A stretch of DNA of 64,000 bases from Flavobacteriales bacterium (GCA_018608405.1 JABAZP010000005.1:1-64000); one strand, 5' to 3'. Positions 45,201 to 53,724 are shown, numbered from the stretch's first letter. Translations and numbers: made by a program. Notes: a model not told the origin generated them from the sequence alone.

Positions 45201-46508
45201 CAAAACTATGAAAGCATTTTAGATGGTACCATCGCTCCTTATCGATTGGTAAGGTATGAGTTAGGTTTGGGTGACCCTGCTGCTTTAAATGCACCTGCAA
45301 GGGGAAAAGCTGATGTTGAGGGTTCGCCTTTGAATAAACTGATGTCCATCCAATTAGTAATAACAAATGACAAGTCAAAATGGACGAGGTGTCCTGTAAT
45401 TGAGACGAAGGACGATGGTTTAGCTGACCCAAATAATCCAACGGTAAATCTTCATAATAAGAACCAAGTTAAAGTTACAAAACTATCTGTAGATAAGGAT
45501 GGTAACCCAGTTGATACAGCAGGACTTGGTAATTTGACAATAGCTGAAATTACAGATACATTAAGAGCGATGGGGGACACTTTAGAGGATGATGCAGCAT
45601 TTATCAACGCTTTCGGTATGGGTTGGTTCCCAGGTTATGTGATAAATAAGGAAACAGGAGATCGTTTGAATATGGCTTTTGGAGAAGATACCAGGTATAG
45701 CTTCAATAATGGAGATGATATGTTGTGGAATCCTACTTCTACAGTTATTGAGGGAATTGATCCACAGTTTATTAATCAGATATGGGGAGGAAAGCACTTT
45801 ATTTATATCTTCAGAGAAACTGAGGGTAATGAACGTGATTCTGTTCTATACTCTCGATTCAATGCAAACATGCCAGTTTATGACTATGGAGAACAGGCTC
45901 GAGATCTTTTAAGCCTTCAAGGTAGCGGGCTGAATGGTTTAAGGACTAGGCTAGGATGGCAGAGTTGTTCGTGGGTGTCTGTGCCGTTGTTGCAAATTGG
46001 AGAGACCTTGTTATCAAGTGATGTTCGTATAGATGTGAACGTTAGTAAGCCTTTTGTTGCTAATCAGTCAAGTATCAGAACAGGAAACACTTCTTCTAAT
46101 TTGGCACTTGAAAATGAAGGTGTTCCCGTTTATAAATTTAGCACAGCTGGTAAAGGAACATTAAAAAGTCAAACTTCATTGCTTAAGAGTGCACTAGAAG
46201 AAGTGAATGTTGTTCCTAATCCATATTACTCTCAAAGTGGTTATGAGTTCGACCAACTCGATAATACGGTTAAGTTTACAAACCTACCTGAGAATTGTAC
46301 CATAACTATCTACAATACAAACGGAACTTTAATAAGGAGATATTTTAAGGCAAGTCCTGATAAATATTTAGATTGGGATTTAACAAACCAGGTGGGAGTT
46401 CCAATCGCCAGTGGTGTATACATCATCCATATTGAGGTCCCTAATGTAGGAGAGCGAATATTGAAATGGTTCGGTACAATTAGACCAGCTGATTTTAACA
46501 ATTTCTAA
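42243..46508 (+). CDS. giant exported surface protein with unusual C-terminus
   Basis: An exported protein of 1421 residues with a signal peptide (about 1-23). The N-terminal part has an ordered pattern: GGIWW (61-65), YEVPKGS (75-81) and AGGLWLAGTD (88-97). The middle is beta-rich and contains YWWIFNDKG. The C-terminal 110 residues look like a FlgD/T9SS-type beta-sandwich (VVPNPYYSQSGYEFDQL, ITIYNTNGTLIRRY, YLDWDLTNQVGVPIASGVY) but end GERILKWFGTIRPADFNNF instead of the short basic end of a canonical type A signal. It lies between a TonB-dependent-like barrel and a PorV-like protein, three bases from the latter. Probably a surface protein or barrel partner; no enzyme motif was seen. Confidence 0.75.
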   Translation: MRKLKISILMGLLAPMIAFGASAEKDKKKPRQQVNTAAGCAPASRIIFLEFNNVRTRVEAGGIWWQDRANGVADYEVPKGSNSFSIYAGGLWLAGTDVNGQLKAAVSKFGQGVDYYTGPLDVVGTAEINDVTCDEYDRFFELTRAEVALFNAYNQAVIKGTALEDFPDYQIPTAILEWPGNGDVTPGVDQDFRLAPYMNVAGDESYEPELGDYPFYDLVGDVDCRENREDRSISGRRPLFGDQTYWWIFNDKGNLHTESNAPSIGMEIHGQAFAFATNDEINNMTFYNFELINRSTFTLTNTFFASFVDPDVGLSSDDYVGCDVARGLGYAFNGVEDDIGQGGQTGYGANPPSIGIDFFEGPYQDADGINNPVGVGPGEALNGLGYFDPNAREPDLVPDNERFGMRRFVYYNIGTAPNGDPELAVHYYNYMRGIWKNGRRMRHGGNGFNTAGVEDIPTDFMFPGTSDPLHWGTTDENGFTTIPTNTNWSEDNPGGGEPQNAVGDRRFLQSAGPFTLRPGNVNDITVGVVFAQAQNGGRLASVEDMFTADDKAQALFDNCFQVLNGPDAPDVTVQELDKELIFYLSNPDVSNNAGENYEERDPNIVTPEYLANLTNPVFLDDRYRFQGYQVYQAAGPGISINDIGDLSKVRLVFQCDVKDNVASLTNFTFDRGLNANIPERMVIAENEGIQRSFSINQDAFAVGDAALINYKTYYYIAIAYGYNEFKPYIQGVAPDLNDTTLPLSGAFDGQTTPYIKSRRSATGGEVATFTAIPAPPKFENGGTIVNSSFGEGIEITRLQGAGNGGNALRISRESVENILQDKAWDSEDSTVNEIDYVLGEGPFSVSVVDPLNIVDGNYYVQFIDSLDNQRVTDNTYWRIWREGGIDTVYSDKSIGFLNQQLLLSPNWGLAITITNGIEPGSRIEGTDNGFISASIEYGDPERQWLSGIPDNDLEGPFNWILSGTGEQSPSGFFFDYAVSGNFIDPDQNYESILDGTIAPYRLVRYELGLGDPAALNAPARGKADVEGSPLNKLMSIQLVITNDKSKWTRCPVIETKDDGLADPNNPTVNLHNKNQVKVTKLSVDKDGNPVDTAGLGNLTIAEITDTLRAMGDTLEDDAAFINAFGMGWFPGYVINKETGDRLNMAFGEDTRYSFNNGDDMLWNPTSTVIEGIDPQFINQIWGGKHFIYIFRETEGNERDSVLYSRFNANMPVYDYGEQARDLLSLQGSGLNGLRTRLGWQSCSWVSVPLLQIGETLLSSDVRIDVNVSKPFVANQSSIRTGNTSSNLALENEGVPVYKFSTAGKGTLKSQTSLLKSALEEVNVVPNPYYSQSGYEFDQLDNTVKFTNLPENCTITIYNTNGTLIRRYFKASPDKYLDWDLTNQVGVPIASGVYIIHIEVPNVGERILKWFGTIRPADFNNF

Positions 46509-46511
46509 AAA

Positions 46512-47591
46512 ATGAATATGAAAAATTTAACTTACACATTAGCCTTGGCATTGGCCTTTATTTCATTCGATGCTTTTTCTGGAAATGAGGATAGAGCGGG
46601 TGAAGCCGGAGCTTCAGAGTTGTTAATAAATCCATGGGCAAGAAGTTCAGGTTGGGGAGGTGCAAACACGGCTAGTGCAAGAGGTTTGGAAGCTATGAAC
46701 TTGAATATCTCAGGTTTAGCTTTCACGAAAAATACTGAGGTGTTGTTTTCTAACACTAGCTGGTTAAGTGGTACAGACATTAATTTGTTGAGTTTCGGGT
46801 TTGCCAAAAAATTGGGAGATGCTGGTGTAATGGGGTTAACCGTGACTCGAATGAGTTTTGGTGAAATTCAAATTACCACTGCAGACTTACCGGATGGCGG
46901 CATAGGAAATTATGAACCAAATTATTTGAACATTGGATTCGCTTATTCGAAGCAATTCTCCAATAGTATTAGTGGGGGTTTAGTTGTTCGTATTATTACG
47001 GAGTCCACTGCAGATGTAAACGCTAGCGGCGTTTCAATTGATGCGGGAGTTAGTTATAAGACAGCAAAGTACGATGCATTTAAATTTGGCATAACGCTTA
47101 GAAATGTAGGACCAACCACAAGTTATCGTGGTAACGGTTTGTCAATTCAAGCAGATAAGCTTAATACAGATCAGACACTTACGTTCCAGAGAAGAACAAG
47201 TGATTTTGAATTACCTTCTCTAGTGAACATAGGAGCTTCTTATGATTTCTTTTTAACGGAAGTTGAGGAAAATGAAGACGGTTCATTCATGGCTGAACAT
47301 AGAGTAACTGCAAGTGGTACATTCACTTCTAACTCGTTTACTAAAGATCAGATACGTGTAGGTGGCGAATATGCATTCCAAAACAAATTTATGGTTAGAG
47401 CCGGTTACGTATTCGAAACTGATGCTACTGATGAAGTAGAGTCTAGAACAACGTCTGTAGGTCCAACCATGGGTGCAACTCTTGAAATTCCAACAAATAA
47501 AACAGGTTCTACTATTGGTTTAGATTATTCATACCGATTTACAAGAACTTTTGATGGAACTCACGCCATTGGATTAAGGCTGACATTCTAA
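46512..47591 (+). CDS. PorV/PorQ-family outer-membrane protein
   Basis: A 359-residue outer-membrane barrel with a signal peptide (about 1-23, ending AFSG). Features of the PorV family: ASELLINPWARSSGWGGANTASARGLEAMNLN near the N-terminus and repeated amphipathic strands such as YLNIGFAYSKQFSNSISGGL and RAGYVFETDA, ending HAIGLRLTF. PorV of the T9SS carries cargo from the SprA translocon to the attachment machinery; stand-alone PorV-like proteins beside large secreted proteins probably act as dedicated partners. This one starts three bases after its large neighbour, which supports a dedicated role. It is not near porU or sprA. Confidence 0.82.
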   Translation: MNMKNLTYTLALALAFISFDAFSGNEDRAGEAGASELLINPWARSSGWGGANTASARGLEAMNLNISGLAFTKNTEVLFSNTSWLSGTDINLLSFGFAKKLGDAGVMGLTVTRMSFGEIQITTADLPDGGIGNYEPNYLNIGFAYSKQFSNSISGGLVVRIITESTADVNASGVSIDAGVSYKTAKYDAFKFGITLRNVGPTTSYRGNGLSIQADKLNTDQTLTFQRRTSDFELPSLVNIGASYDFFLTEVEENEDGSFMAEHRVTASGTFTSNSFTKDQIRVGGEYAFQNKFMVRAGYVFETDATDEVESRTTSVGPTMGATLEIPTNKTGSTIGLDYSYRFTRTFDGTHAIGLRLTF

Positions 47592-47614
47592 ATTTTAAAA
47601 AAATCTTACATTTG

Positions 47615-47645
47615 AAAAGAGAACTTCGAAAGGGGTTCTCTTTTT
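47615..47645 (+). terminator. terminator of the three-gene surface module
   Basis: AAAAGAGAAC / GTTCTCTTTTT stem around TTCGAAAGGG, followed by T residues. It lies 24 bases after the PorV-like gene. A TACATTTG box (47607-47614) immediately before it might instead begin the greA transcript, in which case the hairpin would be in the greA leader. Confidence 0.75.
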
Positions 47646-47672
47646 GAATTGTATATACTTAGTACATAGGAA

Positions 47673-48146
47673 ATGAGTCAAATAAGTTATTTCACGGAAG
47701 AAGGGTTACAAAAGGTGATTGATGAATTGAATCACTTAAGAAAAGTTGAACGACCGTCTATTTCTGCACAAATTGCAGAAGCTAGAGACAAGGGTGACTT
47801 ATCTGAAAATGCAGAATATGACGCCGCTAAAGAGGCTCAGGGTCTGTTGGAATTGAAGATTAGCAAATTGGAGACCCTTGTTGCAAATTCGAGAGTTGTA
47901 GACGAGTCAGAGTTGGACACAACGAAGGTTCTGATATTGTCTAAAGTAAAAATCAAGAATTTAGCTAACGGATCAGAAATGCAATACACCATCGTTTCAG
48001 AAAAAGAAGCAAATATGGCTGAAAAAAGAATTTCTGTAGAATCTCCAATTGCGAAAGGTTTACTTGGGAAGAAGGTGGGGGATGTTGCAGAAGTTATAGT
48101 TCCGTCAGGCTCAATGAAGTTTGAAGTGATTGATATTAGTAGATAA
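47673..48146 (+). CDS. greA: transcription elongation factor GreA
   Basis: Rescues backtracked RNA polymerase by stimulating transcript cleavage. The 157-residue protein has the N-terminal coiled-coil with RDKGDLSENAEYDAAKEAQ, whose acidic tip carries the two catalytic acids, and the C-terminal FKBP-like globular domain with SPIAKGLLGKKVGDVAEV. Its stop overlaps the start of the HIT gene by one base (TAATG), so the two are translationally coupled. Confidence 0.97.
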   Translation: MSQISYFTEEGLQKVIDELNHLRKVERPSISAQIAEARDKGDLSENAEYDAAKEAQGLLELKISKLETLVANSRVVDESELDTTKVLILSKVKIKNLANGSEMQYTIVSEKEANMAEKRISVESPIAKGLLGKKVGDVAEVIVPSGSMKFEVIDISR

Positions 48147-48532
48147 TGGCAACAATATTCTCAAAAATAATTGACGGAGACATTCCTAGTTTCAAGATTG
48201 CAGAGAATGATAGTTTCTTGGCATTTTTGGACATTCAGCCACTAGTATTAGGTCACACGCTGGTCATTCCAAAAAAAGAAACAAATTATATATTCGATAT
48301 GGAAAGCGACGAATACGCAGAAATGTGGAAGTTCGCTCAAGTTGTTGCTAAAAAAATAAAAGAGAAAGTAGACTGTAAACGAATTGGCATTGCAGTGATT
48401 GGTTTGGAAGTAGCTCATGCTCATATTCACCTAGTTCCAATAAATAACGTTAACGATATTAATTTTGCTGCACCAAAAATGGATGTATCCATGGAAGTGC
48501 TACAAGAAATAGCAGACAAGATTAATTCTTAA
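48146..48532 (+). CDS. HIT-family protein (HinT-like)
   Basis: A 128-residue nucleotide phosphoramidase or hydrolase of the histidine triad family. The N-terminal IFSKIIDGDIPSFKIAEND and FLDIQPLVLGHTLVIPKK are family signatures, and the triad is in EVAHAHIHLVPIN (HxHxH, residues about 91-95). It follows greA with a one-base overlap. The tail overlaps the convergent ruvC by four bases (TTAA). Confidence 0.93.
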   Translation: MATIFSKIIDGDIPSFKIAENDSFLAFLDIQPLVLGHTLVIPKKETNYIFDMESDEYAEMWKFAQVVAKKIKEKVDCKRIGIAVIGLEVAHAHIHLVPINNVNDINFAAPKMDVSMEVLQEIADKINS

Positions 48533-49098
48533 GCCTTTCTTCCAGGATTGTCTTTTAAGAAAGAACCCCAACCCGAGTAAGATTTTTTATTTCCCACCTG
48601 TGCATTTCCTTGAAAATGGTGACAAATTGCGACTGCTAATGCATCAGTAGCATCTAAATAATTGGGGTCTTCTTTGTATTGTGTGATAGATTTTACCATA
48701 GCAGCAACCTGTTGTTTAGAGGCAGCTCCTTTGCCTGTAATTGCTTTCTTAACTTTGGTAGGCATGTATTCAGTTGCAGGCACTTCTCTGGTCATAGAAG
48801 CTGCCATTGCAACCCCTTGGGCTCTTCCCAACTTTAGCATCGACTGAGCATTCTTTCCATAGAAAGGCGCCTCAATGGCCATTTCGTCAACCTTGAATTC
48901 GTCAATTAGTGTAACAGTTCGTTCAAAAATCCTTTGTAGCCTAAGTGCATGATCTCCTAATTTCGCCAACTGAATTACGCCCATCGCTAGTAATTTTATT
49001 TCGCCCTTGAAGACAGAAATAATTCCATAACCCATGATTGAAGTACCTGGATCGATACCCAAAATAATCTTTTCTACTTCTTTAACTTTAGCGCTCAT
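48529..49098 (-). CDS. ruvC: Holliday junction resolvase RuvC
   Basis: Endodeoxyribonuclease that cuts Holliday junctions with RuvAB. From ATG 49098 the protein has 189 residues; an in-frame ATG at 49110 adds four. The catalytic acids are seen in IILGIDPGTSIMGYG (Asp 16), MAIEAPFYGKNAQ (Glu near 75), and DATDALAVAICHH (two Asp near 145-148). The start codon shares bases with the presumed TTG start of the divergent membrane-protein gene. Confidence 0.96.
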   Translation of the reverse strand: MSAKVKEVEKIILGIDPGTSIMGYGIISVFKGEIKLLAMGVIQLAKLGDHALRLQRIFERTVTLIDEFKVDEMAIEAPFYGKNAQSMLKLGRAQGVAMAASMTREVPATEYMPTKVKKAITGKGAASKQQVAAMVKSITQYKEDPNYLDATDALAVAICHHFQGNAQVGNKKSYSGWGSFLKDNPGRKA

Positions 49099-50060
49099 TG
49101 GAAAAGACAAAGCTATATAAAATAGGTAATATTCTGGTTACCGTAATTATTGTATTCTTGAGCATCTACTACCTGAAGCTAGCATTGGATTCTAAGGTAG
49201 ACATTTTAGATTGGGAAAGTCTTTCTGAGGTCATCATATCGAATTTTCTAATTTTTATGACAGTTGTAGCGCTTGTTCCCGTGAATTGGGGGATAGAAGC
49301 CCTAAAGTGGAAATGGGCGCTAATCAATACGCAAACTTTGTCTTGGTCCTCGTCCATAAAGTCTGTGTTAACAGGGGTAACCCTATCAATCGCAACTCCA
49401 AACGGAGTAGGAGATTATGGAGGTAGAATGATAAATATCGATAAGGATAAGCGGAGTCAAGCGCTTTATTATAACGGTTTTTTGTCAATGAGTCAATATC
49501 TTACAACTGTTGTTTTTGGTTTGCTGGGTTTATCAAAAATAAGTGAACAGTTAAGCTTTCCTATGCACCGCTTACCGTTGTTATTTTTGATTTTTGCATT
49601 GATAGGAATTTGTACTTGGTTTTATTTTAGAACTAAATTCCGATTTGATCTTCTTAAAACATTCTTATTAAAATACAATCAAAAGATATCATTTGAGATT
49701 TCTCATGGCCTTAGGGTTAAGGTTTTAATGTTAAGTATGTTGCGGTACTTCGTTTTTTCTTTTCAGTATGTGTTGTTAGTTCGCTGCTTTATCCCTGGTA
49801 TAGATTTAATTACAACATTTAGCTCTATTGCATTCATTTTTCTGTTAACCGCTGTTATTCCAACCGGTTGGTTGTCGGGTGCACTAGTAAGAGGGTCGGT
49901 GAGTTTTTTTGTCTTTCAAAGTGTCGTAAATGGAGGAGAGTTTGGTTTGATTGCTTCTTCCTTACTTTGGGTTATTAATTTGCTTTTTCCGGCAATGGTT
50001 GGTTTATATTTTTTAAAGTCATTCAAGCTGTTCCCAATCATTAATCCTGAGAACGTATGA
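49098..50060 (+). CDS. LPG-synthase-TM/AglD-type integral membrane protein
   Basis: A 320-residue protein with about eight hydrophobic helices and the family pattern of the UPF0104/lysylphosphatidylglycerol synthetase transmembrane domain (VNWGIEALKWKWAL, SIATPNGVGDYGGRM, AVIPTGWLSGALVRGS), which includes flippases and undecaprenyl-linked glycan export proteins. There is no ATG near the N-terminus, so a TTG start at 49098 is assumed; the first helix then begins at residue 10. It overlaps the GT2 gene by four bases (ATGA), so it may export the glycolipid that GT2 makes. Confidence 0.78.
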   Translation: MEKTKLYKIGNILVTVIIVFLSIYYLKLALDSKVDILDWESLSEVIISNFLIFMTVVALVPVNWGIEALKWKWALINTQTLSWSSSIKSVLTGVTLSIATPNGVGDYGGRMINIDKDKRSQALYYNGFLSMSQYLTTVVFGLLGLSKISEQLSFPMHRLPLLFLIFALIGICTWFYFRTKFRFDLLKTFLLKYNQKISFEISHGLRVKVLMLSMLRYFVFSFQYVLLVRCFIPGIDLITTFSSIAFIFLLTAVIPTGWLSGALVRGSVSFFVFQSVVNGGEFGLIASSLLWVINLLFPAMVGLYFLKSFKLFPIINPENV

Positions 50061-51157
50061 TCGGATTTATCTTCTTGTTGTATGCAATTATGATGGGGTG
50101 GTTAATTTTAGCGAAGAAACCCGAGCGCGAGGTTGCAATTAACGCCGCACAAGAGCCAGTATCATTAATTGTCGTTTATCGTAATGAGAAAAATAATTTA
50201 GAACGATTAATCAAAGGGGTGGAAAGTCAGTCAATTGACAAGGCTAAATTGGAATTAATTCTAGTAAATGATCACTCAACTGATGGAAGCTTTGAATTGA
50301 TTCAGGAGCTTGTTAAACTTTCTAGTCTAACGTTACGGCATCTTTACTTAGAAGGGGAATTCGGTAAAAAAGCCGGAGTTTGCTTAGGGGTTCAACAGGC
50401 AAGCCATGAGTTAATTCTTTGTACTGATGCAGACTGTGATTTACCTCCTAATTGGGCAATAACTATGATTCGGCCATTTGTCAATAAAGAAATTCAGATG
50501 GTTTTGGGCGCAGTGCGATTAAGTGGTTCTTCAGGATGGTTTAAGAAGCTGCAAAAGATAGAGTTCAGCACTCTAATGGCTATTACTCTGCTAACCTGTC
50601 GAAGAGAACGCGCTATTCTTTCAAATGGTGCGAACTACGCTTTTAGAAAAGGGGCCTTTGAAGAAAGCAAGGCATATACAAACAACTTAAAAATTAACAC
50701 AGGGGATGATGTTTTTTTACTTCATGCTTTAAAAAGAAAGTTTGACAAGAGTTGTATCGTGTTTTCGGAGAAAGAGTCTTCAGTAGTTGATACTCCTGCT
50801 AAAACGAGTTATACTTCATTTTTTGAGCAACGAATTAGGTGGGCTTCAAAGTCTAAAAATTACAAAGACCGAGATACTGTGAAGCTTGGAACAATAATAT
50901 TTGCAGCAAACTTGTCTATTTTATGGGTGTTTACAGGAACTTTATTGCAATTGTATTCACTGAAGTTTTTAATTGGTTGTTTTATGTTTAAGTGGGTGCT
51001 TGATTTGCTGCTTGTGCAGCAGCTACCATTTTTTCTTCGACCATTATCGATGGTAAAGTGGACATTTATTTTATCAATTTTATATCCGCTCTACTCTGTA
51101 GGAATTGCTTTGCTATCTTTGTTTTATCGGCCACAATGGAAAGGGCGTAAAATCTAA
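50057..51157 (+). CDS. family 2 glycosyltransferase, membrane-bound
   Basis: A 366-residue GT-A transferase. An N-terminal helix (about 2-18) anchors it, and the catalytic domain has VSLIVVYRNEKNNLERLI, LILVNDHSTDGS with the nucleotide-sugar Asp, ILCTDADCDLPPNW with a DxD motif, and GDDVFLLHALK then EQRIRWASK (a QxxRW-like motif with ERRIRW pattern). Two or three C-terminal helices follow. QxxRW-like motifs are typical of processive or dolichol-type transferases. It overlaps the AglD-type gene upstream and precedes the ABC permease by five bases. Confidence 0.85.
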   Translation: MIGFIFLLYAIMMGWLILAKKPEREVAINAAQEPVSLIVVYRNEKNNLERLIKGVESQSIDKAKLELILVNDHSTDGSFELIQELVKLSSLTLRHLYLEGEFGKKAGVCLGVQQASHELILCTDADCDLPPNWAITMIRPFVNKEIQMVLGAVRLSGSSGWFKKLQKIEFSTLMAITLLTCRRERAILSNGANYAFRKGAFEESKAYTNNLKINTGDDVFLLHALKRKFDKSCIVFSEKESSVVDTPAKTSYTSFFEQRIRWASKSKNYKDRDTVKLGTIIFAANLSILWVFTGTLLQLYSLKFLIGCFMFKWVLDLLLVQQLPFFLRPLSMVKWTFILSILYPLYSVGIALLSLFYRPQWKGRKI

Positions 51158-51162
51158 GCAGT

Positions 51163-52278
51163 TTGAGAAAGCAAAACCAGTCCCCAATTCGATTAGCCTG
51201 GAACAAATTATTGCAAAATAAGATTGCAGTAATTGGTCTTTTTGTAATTGGAGCGTTTTTGTTTGTTGCAATTGCAGGCCCAATACTTCGTCCAGATTCT
51301 TCTCCTAAGGCGAACATTCAGCACTTAGAATTGGCTCGAAAGTCACCTGGGTTCACAGTTCAGATGCTTTTATTACCGAACCCTCAACAGTCGTCCCCGT
51401 CCTTCTTTCAAGAGTTTATTTATGGGTTTCAGCCTGATTATATAGAGATTCCGGTTGCTAACTATTCTATTAATAGGAATGAAATTGAGGTTGAAAAGTA
51501 CACTGGAGATGATTCTAATCAAGGGGAATTACTTCGTTTTAACTCAGTAGAATTTGAGTCATTTATAGAATCAGAGATTATCACAAGAAAAACGTATTGG
51601 CTGGGAACAGACCGATATGGACGAGATATGTTGAGCCGATTGATGGGAGGCACTTGGATATCGTTTACAGTGGGGTTTATTTCAATTCTTATTTCTTTAT
51701 TTATCGGGATTAGTTTTGGAGCAGTAGCAGCCTATTATGGCGGGGTTGTAGATGATATAATTGTGTGGTTCATTAATGTAATATGGTCAATACCAACCTT
51801 ATTGTTAGTTATTGCCATGACCCTGGCCTTAGGGAAAGGTTTTTGGCAAGTTTTTGTTGCCGTTGGACTCACCATGTGGGTTGAAGTAGCTAGAGTGGTT
51901 CGAGGTCAGGTAATGAGCACCAAGCAAATGGAGTTCGTAGAAGCAGGAAAGTCATTTGGGTTTACAGATGCTAGAATTATTGTTAGACATATTTTACCCA
52001 ACGTAACAGGGCCGATTATTGTTATTTCAGCATCAAACTTTGCAGCGGCTATATTAATTGAAGCCGGCTTAAGTTTTTTGGGCTTGGGCGCTCAACCACC
52101 ACAGGCAACTTGGGGTAAAATGATTGCAGAGCACAAAGGATATATTATTACAGGAGATACTTATTTGGCGATTTATCCTGGTGTAGCAATCTGTTTGTTG
52201 GTGCTCTCATTTGTTATTTTAGGAAATGGCTTGCGAGATGCTTTCGATACTAAAAATGTAAAGCAAGTAGGCGTTTAA
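51163..52278 (+). CDS. ABC transporter permease, DppC/OppC-like
   Basis: Inner-membrane permease of 371 residues. The start is a TTG at 51163. Helix 1 is at about residues 22-43, then a large extracytoplasmic insert (about 45-145) as in OppC/DppC, then five helices. The EAA loop EAGKSFGFTDARIIVRHILPN, which contacts the ATPase, is complete, as is SNFAAAILIEAGLSFLGLGAQPP. This is a peptide- or nickel-type permease, but no partner permease, binding protein or ATPase is nearby, so it must be assembled with distant subunits. Tail overlaps the convergent transporter gene by four bases. Confidence 0.88.
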   Translation: MRKQNQSPIRLAWNKLLQNKIAVIGLFVIGAFLFVAIAGPILRPDSSPKANIQHLELARKSPGFTVQMLLLPNPQQSSPSFFQEFIYGFQPDYIEIPVANYSINRNEIEVEKYTGDDSNQGELLRFNSVEFESFIESEIITRKTYWLGTDRYGRDMLSRLMGGTWISFTVGFISILISLFIGISFGAVAAYYGGVVDDIIVWFINVIWSIPTLLLVIAMTLALGKGFWQVFVAVGLTMWVEVARVVRGQVMSTKQMEFVEAGKSFGFTDARIIVRHILPNVTGPIIVISASNFAAAILIEAGLSFLGLGAQPPQATWGKMIAEHKGYIITGDTYLAIYPGVAICLLVLSFVILGNGLRDAFDTKNVKQVGV

Positions 52279-53669
52279 AAGAGGAGAAGGACTCCGACGT
52301 AAATGGTCCCTGCTACCACCATCATTAAAAGTGTATAGGGTAAAATTTCTTTCGCACTCAACTTGGTAATTCCTAACAGCGGCAATGCCCAAAACGGCTG
52401 TAACATATTGGTCAATTGGTCTCCGTAAGCTAATGCCATAATACTTTTCGGTAGCGAAGTTTGTAAACTTTCAGTTGCTTGTATAATGATTGGCCCTTGA
52501 ATTGCCCACTGACCTCCGCCGCTAGGCACGAATACGTTGACTAGCCCTGCACTGAATAAGGTAAATATTGGAAAACTTGTTGCTGTTGAGTTCGATACAA
52601 AAAAGTCAGAAACGAGGTGAATCAATCCCGACTCCTTCATGATTCCCATGATGCCAAAATATAATGGAAATTGAATAAGTATTCCCGAAGCTCCGCCTAT
52701 CGCATGATCTGTTGCTTTTAAAAACCCTACAATGTTTTTATGGAAGAAAAACCCTAGACCGAGTAGGCTTAAGTTGATGAAATTGGGAGTAATGAAGGTA
52801 AAGCTTAACATTTCAGTTGATTGTGCAATTCTAAAGCCTAGGTAAATTAAAATGATTGATCCAACTATTTTTGTTGTGAAAGTGGAATAGTCAATTTTTT
52901 CAGCACCTATTGTTGTTTTTTCTTGATTCACTTCAACCTGACTTGTGTCCAATCGATCCAAGTTAGTTCCTGAACTGCGTTTTCCAATAAGGTACATCAA
53001 TAGGGGAATAACAATTAATACTGCTGCACTTGCAAAAAGATTCATTGGTGAAAAAACCGTCTCTGAGAATGGAATAGTTGCCGGTAAACTCATCAGTTGC
53101 TCTTTTGGTAAAATGCCATCCATCAAAGAAGCTAAATGACCTTGCTCAGCCACCTTAGTTGTAGAAGACCCAGAAATACCACCATGCCAGACCATGAGAC
53201 AAGAATAACCCGCAGCCCCAATTAACGGGTAGTTTAGTTCAAAACCTTCCCGTTGGGCTTTTTCTCCAATTTTGCGGGCGATAATAGCACCAAAAATTAA
53301 ACCTAAACCCCAATTGAAGAATGCTATCGACATTGTGGAGAAGCAAACCAAGGCAGCTGCCTTAGCATTAGATGTTGCAAAGACGCTTATTTTATCGATG
53401 AACTTGTCAACGAAAGGAGACATTGCAAGTATATGACCGAGCACTAGCATTAACATCATTTGTAGAGCGAAAACCATTAAGCTTTCGTTCCATAATCCTC
53501 GTTCCCAATATTCTAAAAGAGTTATTAAATAGTTCTGCTCAAGTGATACTGGTTTAGCTGTAAAAATATAGGCAACTACAATTGCTATTAAGCTCAATAG
53601 TAAAGCAATACTTAACGGGGAAGGCAATAATAATTGAAAAAGTCGGCTGTATTTCTCAGTGAATTTCAT
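52275..53669 (-). CDS. AtoE-family short-chain fatty acid transporter
   Basis: A 464-residue inner-membrane transporter with about twelve helices. Signatures of the AtoE family include NWGLGLIFGAIIARKIG, AGYSCLMVWHGGISGSSTTKVAEQGH, and VNVFVPSGGGQWAIQGPIII. AtoE of E. coli takes up short-chain fatty acids such as acetoacetate; the substrate here is inferred. It stands alone, with no coa-transferase genes beside it, and shares four terminal bases with the permease gene. Confidence 0.88.
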   Translation of the reverse strand: MKFTEKYSRLFQLLLPSPLSIALLLSLIAIVVAYIFTAKPVSLEQNYLITLLEYWERGLWNESLMVFALQMMLMLVLGHILAMSPFVDKFIDKISVFATSNAKAAALVCFSTMSIAFFNWGLGLIFGAIIARKIGEKAQREGFELNYPLIGAAGYSCLMVWHGGISGSSTTKVAEQGHLASLMDGILPKEQLMSLPATIPFSETVFSPMNLFASAAVLIVIPLLMYLIGKRSSGTNLDRLDTSQVEVNQEKTTIGAEKIDYSTFTTKIVGSIILIYLGFRIAQSTEMLSFTFITPNFINLSLLGLGFFFHKNIVGFLKATDHAIGGASGILIQFPLYFGIMGIMKESGLIHLVSDFFVSNSTATSFPIFTLFSAGLVNVFVPSGGGQWAIQGPIIIQATESLQTSLPKSIMALAYGDQLTNMLQPFWALPLLGITKLSAKEILPYTLLMMVVAGTIYVGVLLLF

Positions 53670-53724
53670 GTTGGTATATTATCATTTAAAAATAACATAA
53701 ATGCAATTGAATTAATAATTTTAG

